Program-made: the position numbers and the translations under genes | Part shown: positions 1-13,310 of the stretch, one piece after another | Layout of the letters: every line of letters starts with the position of its first letter | Position numbering within the stretch: the first letter of the stretch is position 1 | Notes under the pieces: model-generated | Databases searched by the model: none | Told to the model about the DNA's origin: nothing | The model's input: the letters and a program-made list of their open reading frames with translations, nothing else | DNA from: Entamoeba histolytica HM-1:IMSS | Taxonomy: Eukaryota > Evosea > Mastigamoebida > Endamoebidae | DNA: 64,000 bases | Assembly (NCBI RefSeq): GCF_000208925.1 | Contig: NW_001914877.1 | Span: 1 to 64,000, forward strand | Reading direction: 5' to 3'

Positions 1-960
1 TATGTTCATTTTATAAATATCTTGACTTATCTATATTTCAAAGTCTCTTTGTTTATTCTTTCTTGGTATTTTCTTTTCTTCTATTTTTATTCATTTCTTC
101 TTCTTTCTTATCTTCTTTATTTTATTCATTATCTTTCTTATTATTATTATCTTTCGGGTTATTTCTCTTATTATTCTTTTCATCTATTTTTATAGCTTTT
201 TATATCCTATTTATTATTTATTCATATTATCTCTTCTATTTCTTTTTGGTTTATTCTTCTCTTATTTTCTATTATTTTCATATTTGATTTATTTCTTTAT
301 TTATCATTTTATTCATACATCATTTGACTCTCTATTTTCTTATTAATATTTCTATCTATTTGATTCTTATTTCATCATTTCTTATTTTTTGTTCTATTGT
401 TTTATTCACATTTATATTCATTTTCTTTTCTCTTTCTTTATATCTTTTTTCTAACTTTATTACTCCATTCTATTCATTTCATCTTTTTATGTCATCATTT
501 ATTTCTATTTTCTTTTTTATTCTTATTTCTCTTCTTATATTTTTTATTCTTTATCATATTTTACTTCTTTCTTTTCTCTTATTTTCATATTTTTATAAAT
601 TGTTAGATGTAACTTATACTATTTTTTTCAAATTCACTTATTCTTTTCTTTTTATCATGTTGCATATTTCTGTTTGTGTTTGTTTATCCATTTTTCATTT
701 AATTATTTCAAAATATTTTTAAATAGTTTTACATTTGTTTTTCATGTTATTCTATTTCATGTTTTGTATTCATTTATACTCACATCATTATTAGTTTTAT
801 TATCATTTCACTTTTCTTCTTTTTCACTTTATTCATTCATTGCTTCATATATTATTTCATCTTCTTCATATTCATACTTAACTTCCTTTTCCCCTTTCAG
901 TAAAATCATGTAATCATCAATTTCACTCTAAAAAATTTCTAAATGTATTTGTTTTTGTTT
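1..960. repeat. Polypyrimidine (T+C) low-complexity block
   Basis: The + strand is almost entirely T and C, with an occasional A and recurring short words such as TTATTCAT, TCATTTC and TTCTTC. It opens chance reading frames in several + frames that would encode only Phe/Leu/Ser/Ile/Tyr-rich strings. None has a recognisable domain or balanced composition, and no long frame exists on the purine-rich minus strand. I read it as non-coding low-complexity DNA. Confidence 0.6.
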
Positions 961-3900
961 AAAATTCTTTGAAGGTTTAAGTTTTTCTTTTTAATACTTT
1001 GTATTTTACTTATTTTGTTATGAGAATATGTTAGTCTAGAAATAATACAATTTCTACAACTTCTTACTTTTTATACTTTTCTTATTATCCTAGATATTTT
1101 TTATATTTCTATTTACCAAATATATGGTAAATAAAAGTAGTACATAAATTAGTTCACCTTCTACTTTTTCTGTTGTTTCACTTCATTCATTTCATTTTAT
1201 AATTTTAGGTTGATTGTTTTATAGTTTTATTCAAACCTTATTTTTAATAAAAATAAACCAAATTTAATAAAAGCATAATTTTATTAATGGGGATGAATTT
1301 TGACCAAAACGATGTACAATTGTTTAAAATCTTGTCTCTTATTTGAATTAGTCAAAATAATCATTGATGGTAGTAGAACAATCACTTGCTACATTCAACA
1401 TCTTTCTCATATATCTGAACTAACACTTGAATTTTACTCATTTTAATTAACATGAGAAATATTGTTACACAAAAAGAAAGTGGAGATTGAAAGAATTTAT
1501 CATCATAACTCCATGATTTATTGTTTATTATTAAAAATGAACCAATTGTTTTTTTTAAATCTTTCTGTGCTTTTATTTAAATAAACATACAAATAAAAAA
1601 TGAAACACAAAAAAATAATTTAAATACATAATTAATTAAATTAATTGTATTTTATTCTTCACAACTATTCACTACATCTTTTTATATTTAATATATTAAT
1701 GTAGGAACATTGTTGTTCATTTATTTTATTTTCTATTTTAATTGTCATCACTAAAAACTTCTCTCTCTTTTTCTTTTTATTGGATTTCCGTATTGGATTT
1801 GTTTTTGAATATCCAATACTTTATCAAATTTTCTTCAATTTCAATTGAAATATTCTTTAGTTCTTCTTAAACCCTCTTTCTTATTTAATATTGTTCCTGT
1901 TTTTGTAAACCTCATTTTTCTTTGATTAATTAATTCTATTATAATAAATTATACGTATTTTTTAGATATGAGACTGTCTTTTCAAGATATGAAGAATTAA
2001 AACAATTGTTTTTTATGAATGTTATATATGACATATATTTTAAATGATTTTAAGTAATATTATTGTTATTTATTTCACACACATTGAATGATGATAAATC
2101 CACATTTACACATTTTACCTTTGTTGAGACTCACTGCAATTAGTGAGGAGTGCGTATTGTTAATAAAAATCTTATAAAACAAACCACTAGTTACTTTGAT
2201 AAATTAAAACTCGTCAGTGAAATAAACAGTTGGTACATTCATTTGAATGTGGATTGAACATGAATTATTCAATGGTTGTAGTTGTAAATTTACCAGAATA
2301 TTCTGTGTTTGTGTATGACACAACAGTTACAACATGAAAAATGTTAAAAACACTGATATTTCAATATTCTTATTTGTTTGAAATCAGAAATACTTTTCAT
2401 TCTTCTTATTAGCAATATCTCTCATTTGAAAATATCAGTAAATATCTATAACATATTTCAAAACATCATCCTTATCATATTCTGTTTAACTTTTATTTGT
2501 TTTTTTTTTTTTTGAAAAAACTATCTCATAACCACATTGCCAACTTTGATAATATTTTCATTAATTTTTTATTTTTCGTACACATTTTGATTTAATTATC
2601 ATGTTTATAAATAATTCAATTATATAATAATTGTGTTAAATTACAATAGTTAATGTGTTTGAATAACAATATCACTTTCTTAATTATTCAATGATATTTA
2701 TCTTTTTTATGACTTACACTTCTTTAGAAAGTTGAAGTCATTATTAATAATTATTTAAAATAGAAAAGTTAACAGAGTATCTATAATGAACAGAATTGAT
2801 ATGTTCAATCATTGTTGAACATGTCTCTCTACAATAAATAAGAAATGAAATTGATTAAATTAAAAAATAATATCTTCTTTTATTTTTATATTTTATAATA
2901 AAATAAATACAGAGTAATGAGTTAATCAAATCATTTGAAATGCTGAATAATGTAGTACTTATTTTATAATTAATTATTACTTTTCTTCAATGTGTTATTT
3001 TATGTATTATTTTTTGAATCTTAAATACTCAATACTTCTTTTATCATAACTCTTCTTATTTTGTATGCTAAACATGCAACTATTCTTATTTCTTTTTGAT
3101 TAAATGATGTTAAATGATGTTATAAATTCATTTTAACGATGAGAAATTAATACTGATGAATTAATTTCATCTGTTTTATATAATTTAATAAATATATAAT
3201 TTCCTACTCACTGAAAATTGACTTGAAATTTATATTTTGTTAATAATAAGAGTAATAAAATAATAATTTCATATAAATAGGAGAAAATACATATTAAATG
3301 AATAAATATGAAAATGACTAGACATTGAGTATTACTTAGTCTTATATAAATAATATCAAAGAAAAACATTATGTAATGAAGTTAAATGACACTTGTATAA
3401 TTGTTAATTATTATATTGATTTGCAATCATATCAAATGTAAAAATATTTATTGTAAACAAATATGAAAATATAAAGAGTTTTAATAGACTGGAATTATGT
3501 ATGAGTTGATGAATGAATTTATTTTATTATAACTTATTACAACAAATAACACAACGACTGTTGAAATTCTTTATAAATAATTGAAAATAGACATTTATGA
3601 TTGAATACCTCAAAATGAATATAAAGTCTTACTGGTGTTATATTTGAATATATATTTATTTGAAAATCATCAGAAAATCCATCTTATTATTTGTACTATA
3701 AAATGATAATTATTTGAAATAAATTCATTAATAATGAACTCAATCATCATTCTACCTCATTCTTCTTCAACTATTCCATGTATTTATGTATATTACTGAA
3801 AATTAACTATTTCATTAATTTTGACTTGGTGGATATAACAAAAACATTTATAAGATAATTCCCTAACACAGAATAATTGAATGATATAAACATGAACAGA

Positions 3901-5522
3901 AGAATAACAACTGTAATAAATATATTCTCATTCATATCTTTATTTCTATACTTATTTCATTAAGTTCAAGTTCCATGTATATTACTTTTATTAACATAAC
4001 CAAATTATGTAAAATGTTATTATTGTCAACATATGTGTCAAATTCATCTAGAAGTATACCAATTACCAGATTAAAATAATTATATCAATATTGTCATTCA
4101 TACTGGATAATTTCTAGTAATAGTCATAACTTGTCGTATTTTCATATTCTAATAATTAAAATAGATGAAGAAGAATAATGAAATGTGCATTATAACATTC
4201 ATCCAATAAAAATTTTACAACAAACTATTATCCTTATCAAGTATTGCATATTTTCATTAAATTATGCTTAAATAATATCATTCTATAAGACTAACTAGAT
4301 TATTTGTAAAAGACTAAATGAGACTTTAACAATGAATAATAATTTATTTGATAAACCAATTAACTCAAATATAAAATTCAATCTAAATGACATTGAAAAC
4401 TGGCATATAAATGAGGCGATGCAAATTTATCAATAGTAGAAATACATATATGAAACTAACTGAGACAAAGAAAATTGTAATTACAAAATTTACAAAGTCA
4501 TTTGAAATAAGAAAGATATTATTTGTGTCTATATGAATCAAATAATTCAATTCCCAGTAAATAATTAATACAATGATTGAATAATTTTGAAAATACAACA
4601 AACAATGAATATGGACAATCATCTATTAATGAAAATATGATGATTAAACTAAATGTAATGATAACTACATCATTATTCAATCAAAACAACATCAAAATAA
4701 TTAAACCAATTTCATTCATTAACCCCTCAACTGATTAATACCAACATATCTGTTTATGAGACAGTTAAACGTATAAAATGAACAAATACTACAAACATTT
4801 ATTATTCTACTTTCATTGAATTAGAAATAATGAAACTTAGATAAAATCCAAATTAACATAAATGTATTTGTTGTAAAAGTAGATAAACAGTCAATACTCT
4901 GAGAGAATGATAAAACATAGACAAATGTTTTGAAGCTAATAGCAATAAGAATTATTTAATTACTTAAAGAAATACTAAAACAATAAAGTAGTTAGATAAA
5001 GAGTTGAAAATTAAAAAATTAATCCATGAAATTAAAATGTTCAAGTAATTATCATGTCTTACATTATATGAATAGTGTCTCCCAACAAAACTTGTCTACT
5101 ACGTAAATTGAATGTACCATATCTTTATTATCACTTCATACCCAAATGAATAGTTATAATAACCATTTTATTTCATTTCTGTTTCATCTCCACATTCTTT
5201 AATGCACTTCTTTGCATTTATAATGTCTTTGTTTGTTCATCAACAATAACCCTTTTTCACTGTTTTTCCTTTCTTAGTTGTTCTTCTTTTAATTTTCATA
5301 GAATAAGACATAACGATTAACTTATCATAATAAGTGGTGTTGATGAGACATAAGAAGAGAATGACAATTGAAAAAGAAGAGAGAAGTTAAAGAGGGATTG
5401 AGACAGTGGGGAGAAGCACAAGAAATAAAAATATGAAAAGATGAAATGTGAAAAGAAGAAAAAGAGAAAAAAGAAAAAGAGAGAAAAAGAAAAAGAGTAA
5501 AAACTCCAAATAAAAATATTTC
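961..5522. other. Long gene-free AT-rich region
   Basis: About 4.6 kb with no credible coding frame. It has dense stops in all frames, A/T runs and short local repeats, for example a doubled TTAAATGATG word near 3100. A small hairpin-forming stretch lies near 2130-2150 (CTCACT and AGTGAG around six bases), and an imperfect palindrome ACATTCATTTGAATGT lies near 2235. I saw no tRNA, rRNA or transposon signature. The last 200 bases become purine-rich ahead of the TOR gene. Confidence 0.6.
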
Positions 5523-8500
5523 ATGTCATCAACAGATTGGCAGGCAAAGTTAAATGGTTTTATTGATGATTTAATAGAGTGTAAGTTTGAAATTTTTATA
5601 GAAAAGAAAGAAGAAAAATAAAGTACTTAAGAAAGGTAGAACAAAAGAGCAAAGAGAATTAAAAGCTGAAGGATTAAAAAGTTTTTTCATGACGATGTCA
5701 AGTGAGTTTCATGGAGAAGCTGATTCTACATTTATTGAATTAATTAAATACTGTTTCAAAGAACGATTACAAAATAATACAATGACAGGAGAAGGACCTA
5801 CAATAAAAGTACAAATGGGAATGTTAAGGGTAATTGACATTATATTAAAAAGTGATTTTGGGGAAATGTTCTGTAAAGAAGTATGTAAAGATGCATTAAA
5901 TCAATTAATCAAAACAAAAGACAAAGAAGTTATGAAAAAAACAGCAAAATATATTGGAAAGATTATAAGATATAATCTTCATGATTATATTGAACAAGAA
6001 TTAAAATATATTTCAGTTTCAGTTGGAAATAATCCAAAAAGTGGAATAGGAGCAATAAGTAACAGTAGTAATAATAGTAGTTATGAAGAATTGAGTGTGT
6101 TAGCAAAAGTCATGGTATTAAGGGAAATCATTGTTAATGCCCCATCAACATGTTATACATCGAAAAAAGATATAGTTTCAATTATTACCGAAGGGTTTAA
6201 AGAAAGGGATTATGAAACGAGAAAACAAGCGAATATTGCATTAGATGAATATTTAAAGAATGAAAAAGATAAAATACGATTTGAATATTTATATGCATCA
6301 GCATTGAATGAATTTAAAAGAGAAAATCTTACAGAAAGTAATGAAGAAACAAACCATGGAGTTGTATTAATGAGAATTACTATATTAAAAAATTTTAAAG
6401 AAAGTAGTGATAAAATTAATTATTATGAAGTACTTTCTGATTTATTATATTTAATACTGAATTGTAAATCACAAACGATAAGAAATAGTTCAATTCTTTC
6501 ACTTAGTGATATGTGTAAAATTGATCCAGAAAAATTTAGTCCAAAAGAAGCACCAATAGGATTTACAAAAGAAGGGTTTATTTGTAAAAGTGAAAAAAGA
6601 AATAGTAGAATGATGGGAAGAAGAACAGGAGGAACAAGTAATTCTAAAGAATTAAAAATGTTTATAGGATTAAATGAAAATGATATGAAATTTATTTCGA
6701 ATGAAATCCCATCATTTTATAATGTTATGAAAGCACTTTTAATATGTTTTAGAAATGGAATAGAAAAACCAAGTGTACTTAAAGTTATGGGAGATTTTTG
6801 TGAATATATTCCAAATCAAATTAAAAGATATTTTACAATAGAAGGATTAAATTTAATTAATAAAACGGAATTTGAATCAATCAAAAAATTAAAGAATGAA
6901 AAAGAAAGAAAAGATATGGTATATGGAATATTTTATTGTCTCAGTAAAATTATTAAATACTTAAAAGGAGAAGAAGAAAAAAATGGAGGAATTGAAAAAG
7001 GAATAGAAGAAACAAAAGAATCAAATAATAAATCAAATGAAATTTATACTATATTTTATAAAGTATATTCAGATATTCATGAATGTGGATTTAATCCATA
7101 TCTTGTTGAATTACTCAAAACATTATTTGAATCATTTCCACAAACAAAAAAACAATATCAAGATATTTTAATTAAAATGATTCGATCAGTTTTATTTCCT
7201 GATCATACAAGACCAGTATCAGTAATTCCAATTATCCAATTTAATCCACATGAATTAACTATTTTAGCACTTCAAACACTATATTCATTTGAATTTGAAG
7301 AAGAAGTCTCACAAAATATTATTCCATTAATTAAAGAAACTATTCTTCAATTTATTGATAGTGAAGATATTGAAATAAGAAAAGAAGTAGCATGTTTAGG
7401 AAAAGTTCTTTTACCAAAGAATTGTAAAGAACAAGATATTCATAGATATGATATTGGACAAGTAGTACAAATCTTATTAACACATGGACTTAGTGATTTA
7501 GATAGTAGAATTAGATATTCTATTATGTCAAGTTTTGATGAAAGATTTGATTATTATTTATCACAAGCAATGAATATTCAAAAATTATTTATTGGAATGA
7601 ATGATGAAAGCTTTAAAGTGAGAGAACAAGTTATTTGTGTTATTTGTAGATTAACGTCATATAATTATATGTATATTATACCATCATTTAGAAAAATTGT
7701 AATTCAACTTGTTTCACAATTAAGACATGGAGTAGAAATATTAAGTGTAGAAGAATCAACAATATTAATAGGAGATGTTATTAAAACAAGTGGGTCATTA
7801 ATTTTACCATATAGTGAATCAATTATTGAAGTACTTATGCCTAAATTAACTGATGAACTTCTTGCAAATTCAACGTCATTAAAAAGAAATTTACTTATTG
7901 CAATAACTGAATTAATTAGTCTTGGAAATATTGAAGAAAAATATATACATCAAACCTTAGATGCTATAGTGTCTATTTTACATCAAAAAGGAACATCAAA
8001 TCAAAAAACGGAATTAAGATTAACAGCATTAGAAAGTATTACTAAATTAGTTAGAAGTACAGAAGTTGCAATTGGATTATATCAACAATATCCAGAAATG
8101 GTAGAAATATTAATGGAAATAATGATTAATGAAAGATCACCCCAAATTAAAACAGCAATGGTTAGTGTTATTGGAGTATTAGGAGCATTAGATCCACTTC
8201 AATATAGACAACATACAAACACGGAAATAGTTGAAGTTGAAGTTGATGAAAGTGCTGAACTACAAATCCCTATGTTATCGAATCAGCCAGATGAATATTA
8301 TGCATGGACAATTATTTCTACATTAACTAAATTATTAAAAGATAATACAATGATGTCAATTCATGTTTCATGTATTAATACAATAGGAAATACATTAAAA
8401 ATGATGAATAAAAATCAACACCAATTATTTTATCCACTTGTATCATATATATTTTCAACATATGTTAATGTATTTAAAACATGTCCAACAAGTATAAGAC

Positions 8501-11500
8501 CAGATGTTATTAAAGGAATAGGAACAATTTTGCCATTAGGAGATAAAACAATACGAGACACATATTTACCAAAATTAATAGGATTAATAAAAGAATATTG
8601 GGATGGAAATATACTTGGAGAAGCATGTGCATTTTGTCATGAAGCAGCATCAAGTATTAAAGATGAATTTAAACAATATCTTCCAACAATTATTCCAATA
8701 TTACTTAGTGAATTAACGAAATTAAAATATAGTAAAAAAGAAGATGATAGTAAAGTAAAAGCACCAATGATACTCAAATGCTTTTTAACATTTGCAGAAA
8801 GATTAAATATAGATGATAGTTTATATATAATTATTCCAGTCTTTTTAGAACTACTTGGAGAACAAGTCAGTGTTGGATTAAGACAAAGTATAATGCAATA
8901 TATTTTTAGATTTTTTACATGTGTTAATATCGGAGAATATGCAGGAAGAATTATATTTACGACTTCAAGACTTATTGGAAATGAAGAATTAAGTGATAGT
9001 GTAGTTATGGGATTATCAACGTTAGCAACGAAATTAGGAGCACAATACTTTGTATTTCATCCAGTTGTTAGAGCAGCAATTGGGGAACATCCATGTAAGT
9101 CGGGAATAGTATTAGAAGAAAGTATTGAAAAGATTAGAAAAAGTATTTCCATAAGTAGTAAAGGAGGAAATGGGGGAATAAATGGAGGAAGAGGAAGTGG
9201 AGAACAAACAAGAATAATAAGTGGAAGTGAAGGGAATGAAGAAATTAATAAAACGGAAGAGAAAAAGAAAGAAAATTACAGGAAAATTATGGCAGTATGG
9301 GATTCATGTACACAAAGATCAAAAAAAGAAGAATGGAGTGATTGGGTAGAAAAAATCTCATTAGTATTTTTAAAATCAAATCCATCAAGAATATTAAGTA
9401 GATGTGAAGATATTGCGAACAATAGTAATTCAACAGTTGCACGAGATTTATTTAATTGCACATTTTATTCAGTTTATATTGCACAAGACCAAAAACAAAG
9501 AAATGAATTAATTCAAAAAATGAAAATTGCATTAACACAACCAACAATTACACATGAAGCAGTATCATTAATATTAAATTTAGCAGAATTTCTTGAACAT
9601 GAAGGACTTATTGAACCAATGATAGAATTTGGAGATAAAGCAAAAGCAATTGGAGCATATGCAAAAGCACTTCATTATAAAGAAATTGAATTTAAAGGAC
9701 TTAAAAATAAAGAGAGTCAAGTAAGAAGAAATACACTTGGAGAAGAAGAAACTACGGAAGAACAAGCCATATTTGAAGAATTGATTGGACTTAATAATCA
9801 ATTACAAAGACAAGATGCAGCAAGTGGGTTAATTCAAATGGCAGAAAAACAAAATCAAATGAAATTAAATTCCACATGGTATGCCAAATTAGGAATGTGG
9901 CATAAAGCATTAAATAAATTAGAAGAAGAAAGTAAAAAAGAAGAAGTTAAAATGACATGTTTATATGAAATGGGAGATTGGGAAGCATTAGATGAAGTAG
10001 CAAGTACATTTTGGGATGAAGAAAATAAAAAATGGAAATTAAATGAAAAAGAAATTAAAAAAATGGGAAGTATGGTTGCAGCGTCATCATTTTATTTAGA
10101 TAAATGGGAAAGACTCAAAGCCATAATAGAAACACCAACATTTAAAAAAGTCGAAGGATTTGAAGGAACGATTTATAATATAATTATAAGTATTCATTTA
10201 ATTGATGAAATAGATAAAAAACAAGGAATTGGAGAAAGTGAAAAAATTGAAATGAGAGAAAAAGAAATTGAAAAAGTAAAAAGAATTATTGAGAATAATC
10301 AAAAACAATTAGGAAATGAATTTAGTGTATTAGCAACTGAAGGATATGAAAGAATATATGGAGCATTGACAAAAGCTGAAATGATTACGGAATTAGAAGA
10401 AATTATAGAAATGAAAAAGAAAAAAAGTAGTATAAATAAAGAAATAGTAATGAAAGGATGGAATGAAAGACTAATGAAATCACATAAAGATATTAAAACA
10501 TGGCAAAAAATATTAAAAATGAGAGAAATAATTAGTACAAAACATGAAAATATTAAAAGTTGGATTAGTTTTACAGGAATAATAGATAAAATGGGAGAAG
10601 AAGGACTTGCATTTAAAGCATTAAATAAAATAGCAGGACATAAAATAGAAGGTAAAATAGAAGCATTACCAAAAGATAATTTTGAAGTTGGAGTAAAATA
10701 TTTAAAATTAATGTGGAAAGGTACAAAAGATATTAAAGAAAAAGAAAATATGTATCAATTGTTAGAAGAATATAAAGAAGTTATTAATAAAAATAGTGAA
10801 AATAAAGAAGTTAAATCACAAATTTATTCACAACTTGGAGAATGGAAATTAAATATTTCACAAAATAAAAAAGAATTTAATAAAGAAAATATAGAAATTA
10901 TTTTAAAACATTATCAAGAAACAATTAAATTAAATAAAGACAATTATAAATATTGGCATAGATGGGCATTAATAAATTTTGAAGTAGTTAATTATTATGA
11001 AAATACAAAAAAGAAATCAAAAGATGAAATTAATATAATTAGAAGAAATATTAAAGAAATTGAAAATAATACCAAAGAAGAACATAACAAAGAAAAGAAA
11101 ATTCAAATAGAAGAAGATAAAATAGAAGAAATAATTAAAAAAACAAGAAAAGATGAAAGAGAAATGGTTACATATATTGAAACCACAGTAAAAGCATTTG
11201 TTCAATCATTAATTTTAAGTAATAATAAACAAACATTACAAGATACATTAAGATTATTAACAATATTATTTAAATTTGGGAAATACTATGAAGTTGAACA
11301 TGCAATATCAAGTGGAATTAATGAATTACCTATTGAAATATGGCTACATGTTGTTCCACAAATTATAGCAAGAATTCAATCAGAAGTAGGATCAGTTAGA
11401 AGAGTTACAAAAGAATTATTAACAATTATTGGGAAGGCACATCCACAAGCTATTGTTTATGCATTAACAGTAGCATCTAAATCACCAAATAAAGATAGAA

Positions 11501-13158
11501 AAGATGTTGCAATATCTATTATTGAAAAAATTAAGAAAGAAAGTGGACATCTTGTTCAACAAGCAATGTTAGTTAGTGAAGAACTTGTTGGAGCAGCAAT
11601 AATTCCATATGAAATGTGGAAGGAAGCGATTGAATTAGCTTCAAAAGAATTTTATATTAATAAAAACTTTAAACAAATGATGGAAGTATTAAAACCATTA
11701 ATGAAAAAGTTAGAAAAACCAAATACACCAAGAGATGAATCATTTAGACTAATTTATGGGAAAGAACTTAAAGAGGCATTTGAATATTGTTTAAGATATG
11801 AAAAAGAATATAAAGAAGGAGAAGAAATTCAATATATAGATGACTTAGCAATAGCATGGGAAATCTATTCAAGAATTTATAATAGACTAAATAATACAAT
11901 TAATAAAATTAGTAGATTAGAATTATCATTAATTGCACCAAGACTATCTGAAGCACATGATCTTGACATTGCAGTTCCAGGAACATACAAAGCTAATTCA
12001 GGAATAATTACTATTAAATCAATATATCCTATCCTAGAAGTAATTCCATCAAAACAAAGACCAAGAAAATTAACTATAATAGGATCAAATGGAAAAGAAT
12101 ATCAATATGTTTTAAAAGGACATGAAGACTTAAGACAAGATGAAAGAGTAATGCAATTATTTGGATTAGTAAATGATTTATTAGCAAGTAATTCCGAAAC
12201 ATCAAAAATTCATTTGTTTATTCATTGTTATGATGTTATTCCATTAAGTCCAATGAGTGGACTTATTGGATGGGTGCCTCATAGTATTACAATTCATCAA
12301 TTTGTAAAAGAATATAGAAATGGTAAAAATGTTCAAGTTGATACAGAAAAAATACTGTGTAATAGAATTGCACCAAGATATGATAATTTAACTACATTAC
12401 AAAAACTAGAAGTATTTGAAAGGGTTTTAAAAGATACTAAAGAAAGAGAAATGGATTTAGCAAATGCAATGTGGTTAAAAAGTTGGACATCAGAAATTTG
12501 GCTTGAAAGAAGAACAAACTTTACAAGAAGTGTAGCATTAATGTCAATGGTTGGTTATATTCTTGGACTTGGTGATAGACATCCCCAAAATTTAATGTTA
12601 CAAAAATTTACAGGTGATGTTGTTCATATTGATTTTGGGGATTGTTTTGAAGTGGCAATGAATAGAGAAAAATTCCCAGAAAAAATTCCATTTAGATTAA
12701 CTAGAATGATTGTTAATGCTATGGAAGTTAGTGGGATTGAAGGAACGTTTAGAATGACATGTGAAAATGTAATGACAGTTCTTAGAGAAAATAAAGATAG
12801 TTTAATGGCTGTATTAGAGGCATTTGTTTATGACCCATTAATAGTTACTATTCTTGGAGGAAAAGACCGAACTGAACAAACACCTATTTTATCTCAAGAT
12901 AATCAAACTACAGAAAAAGAAATTAAAGTTATAGAAAAACAAGATGAAAAAGAGTTATTTAGTGATAATGATGATATGACTGGTGCTTATAATACAAAAG
13001 CTGGTAATGTTACTCAAAGAGTTTTAGATAAATTAACAGGAAAAGATTTTGGAAATGAAGAATTAGATGTACATAACCAAGTAGACAAACTAATCCAACA
13101 AGCTATTTCACATGAAAATTTATGTCAATGTTATCAAGGATGGTATCCATATTGGTAA
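5523..13158 (+). CDS. TOR: TOR (target of rapamycin) PIKK-family kinase
   Basis: Master growth and nutrient-sensing Ser/Thr kinase of the TORC complexes. The main exon encodes 2489 residues from ATG 5689, close to the roughly 2500 usual for TOR. Order (numbering from 5689): HEAT repeats to about 1150, FAT region to about 1900, FRB about 1975-2065, kinase about 2085-2390, FATC in the last 33 residues. Diagnostic motifs are KGHEDLRQDERVMQLFG, the catalytic loop GLGDRHPQNLML (about 2292), the metal loop HIDFGD (about 2314) and the C-terminal CQCYQGWYPYW. The frame stays open upstream of 5689 and that part still looks like TOR (TKEQRELKAEGLKSFF). A first exon 5523-5580 followed by an intron 5581-5623 (GTAAGT...AAG) joins it in phase, so I start at 5523. 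The intron is inferred, the gene identity is certain, and several rapamycin-contact positions in FRB differ from human. Confidence 0.93.
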
Positions 13159-13310
13159 ACAGAAAGAAAAATACATTACAACATTGTTTAATTTTTTAAA
13201 ATAATATCTTCAATTTCTTATTTTAATAATATTTTTATTTTCATCAAAATTAAAATTAAAAAATAAAAGAAGTTCAAAAAATAAGAAGAAATTTGGATTT
13301 TCGTCACAGA

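Noticed and set aside
63..913. Several + strand frames of 69-132 codons
   Set aside because: They are Phe/Leu/Ser strings produced by T/C-rich DNA, some starting at TTG, with no domain or balanced composition.
4383..4622. 79-codon minus-strand frame in the gene-free region
   Set aside because: Hydrophobic, AT-driven composition, no neighbours or family; likely chance.
9276..11205. Minus-strand frames antisense to TOR
   Set aside because: Short shadows of the biased TOR codon use without starts, domains or splice signals.
13293..13310. Six-residue upstream extension of the MutL protein
   Set aside because: It begins at TTG; the ATG at 13311 matches the family start.
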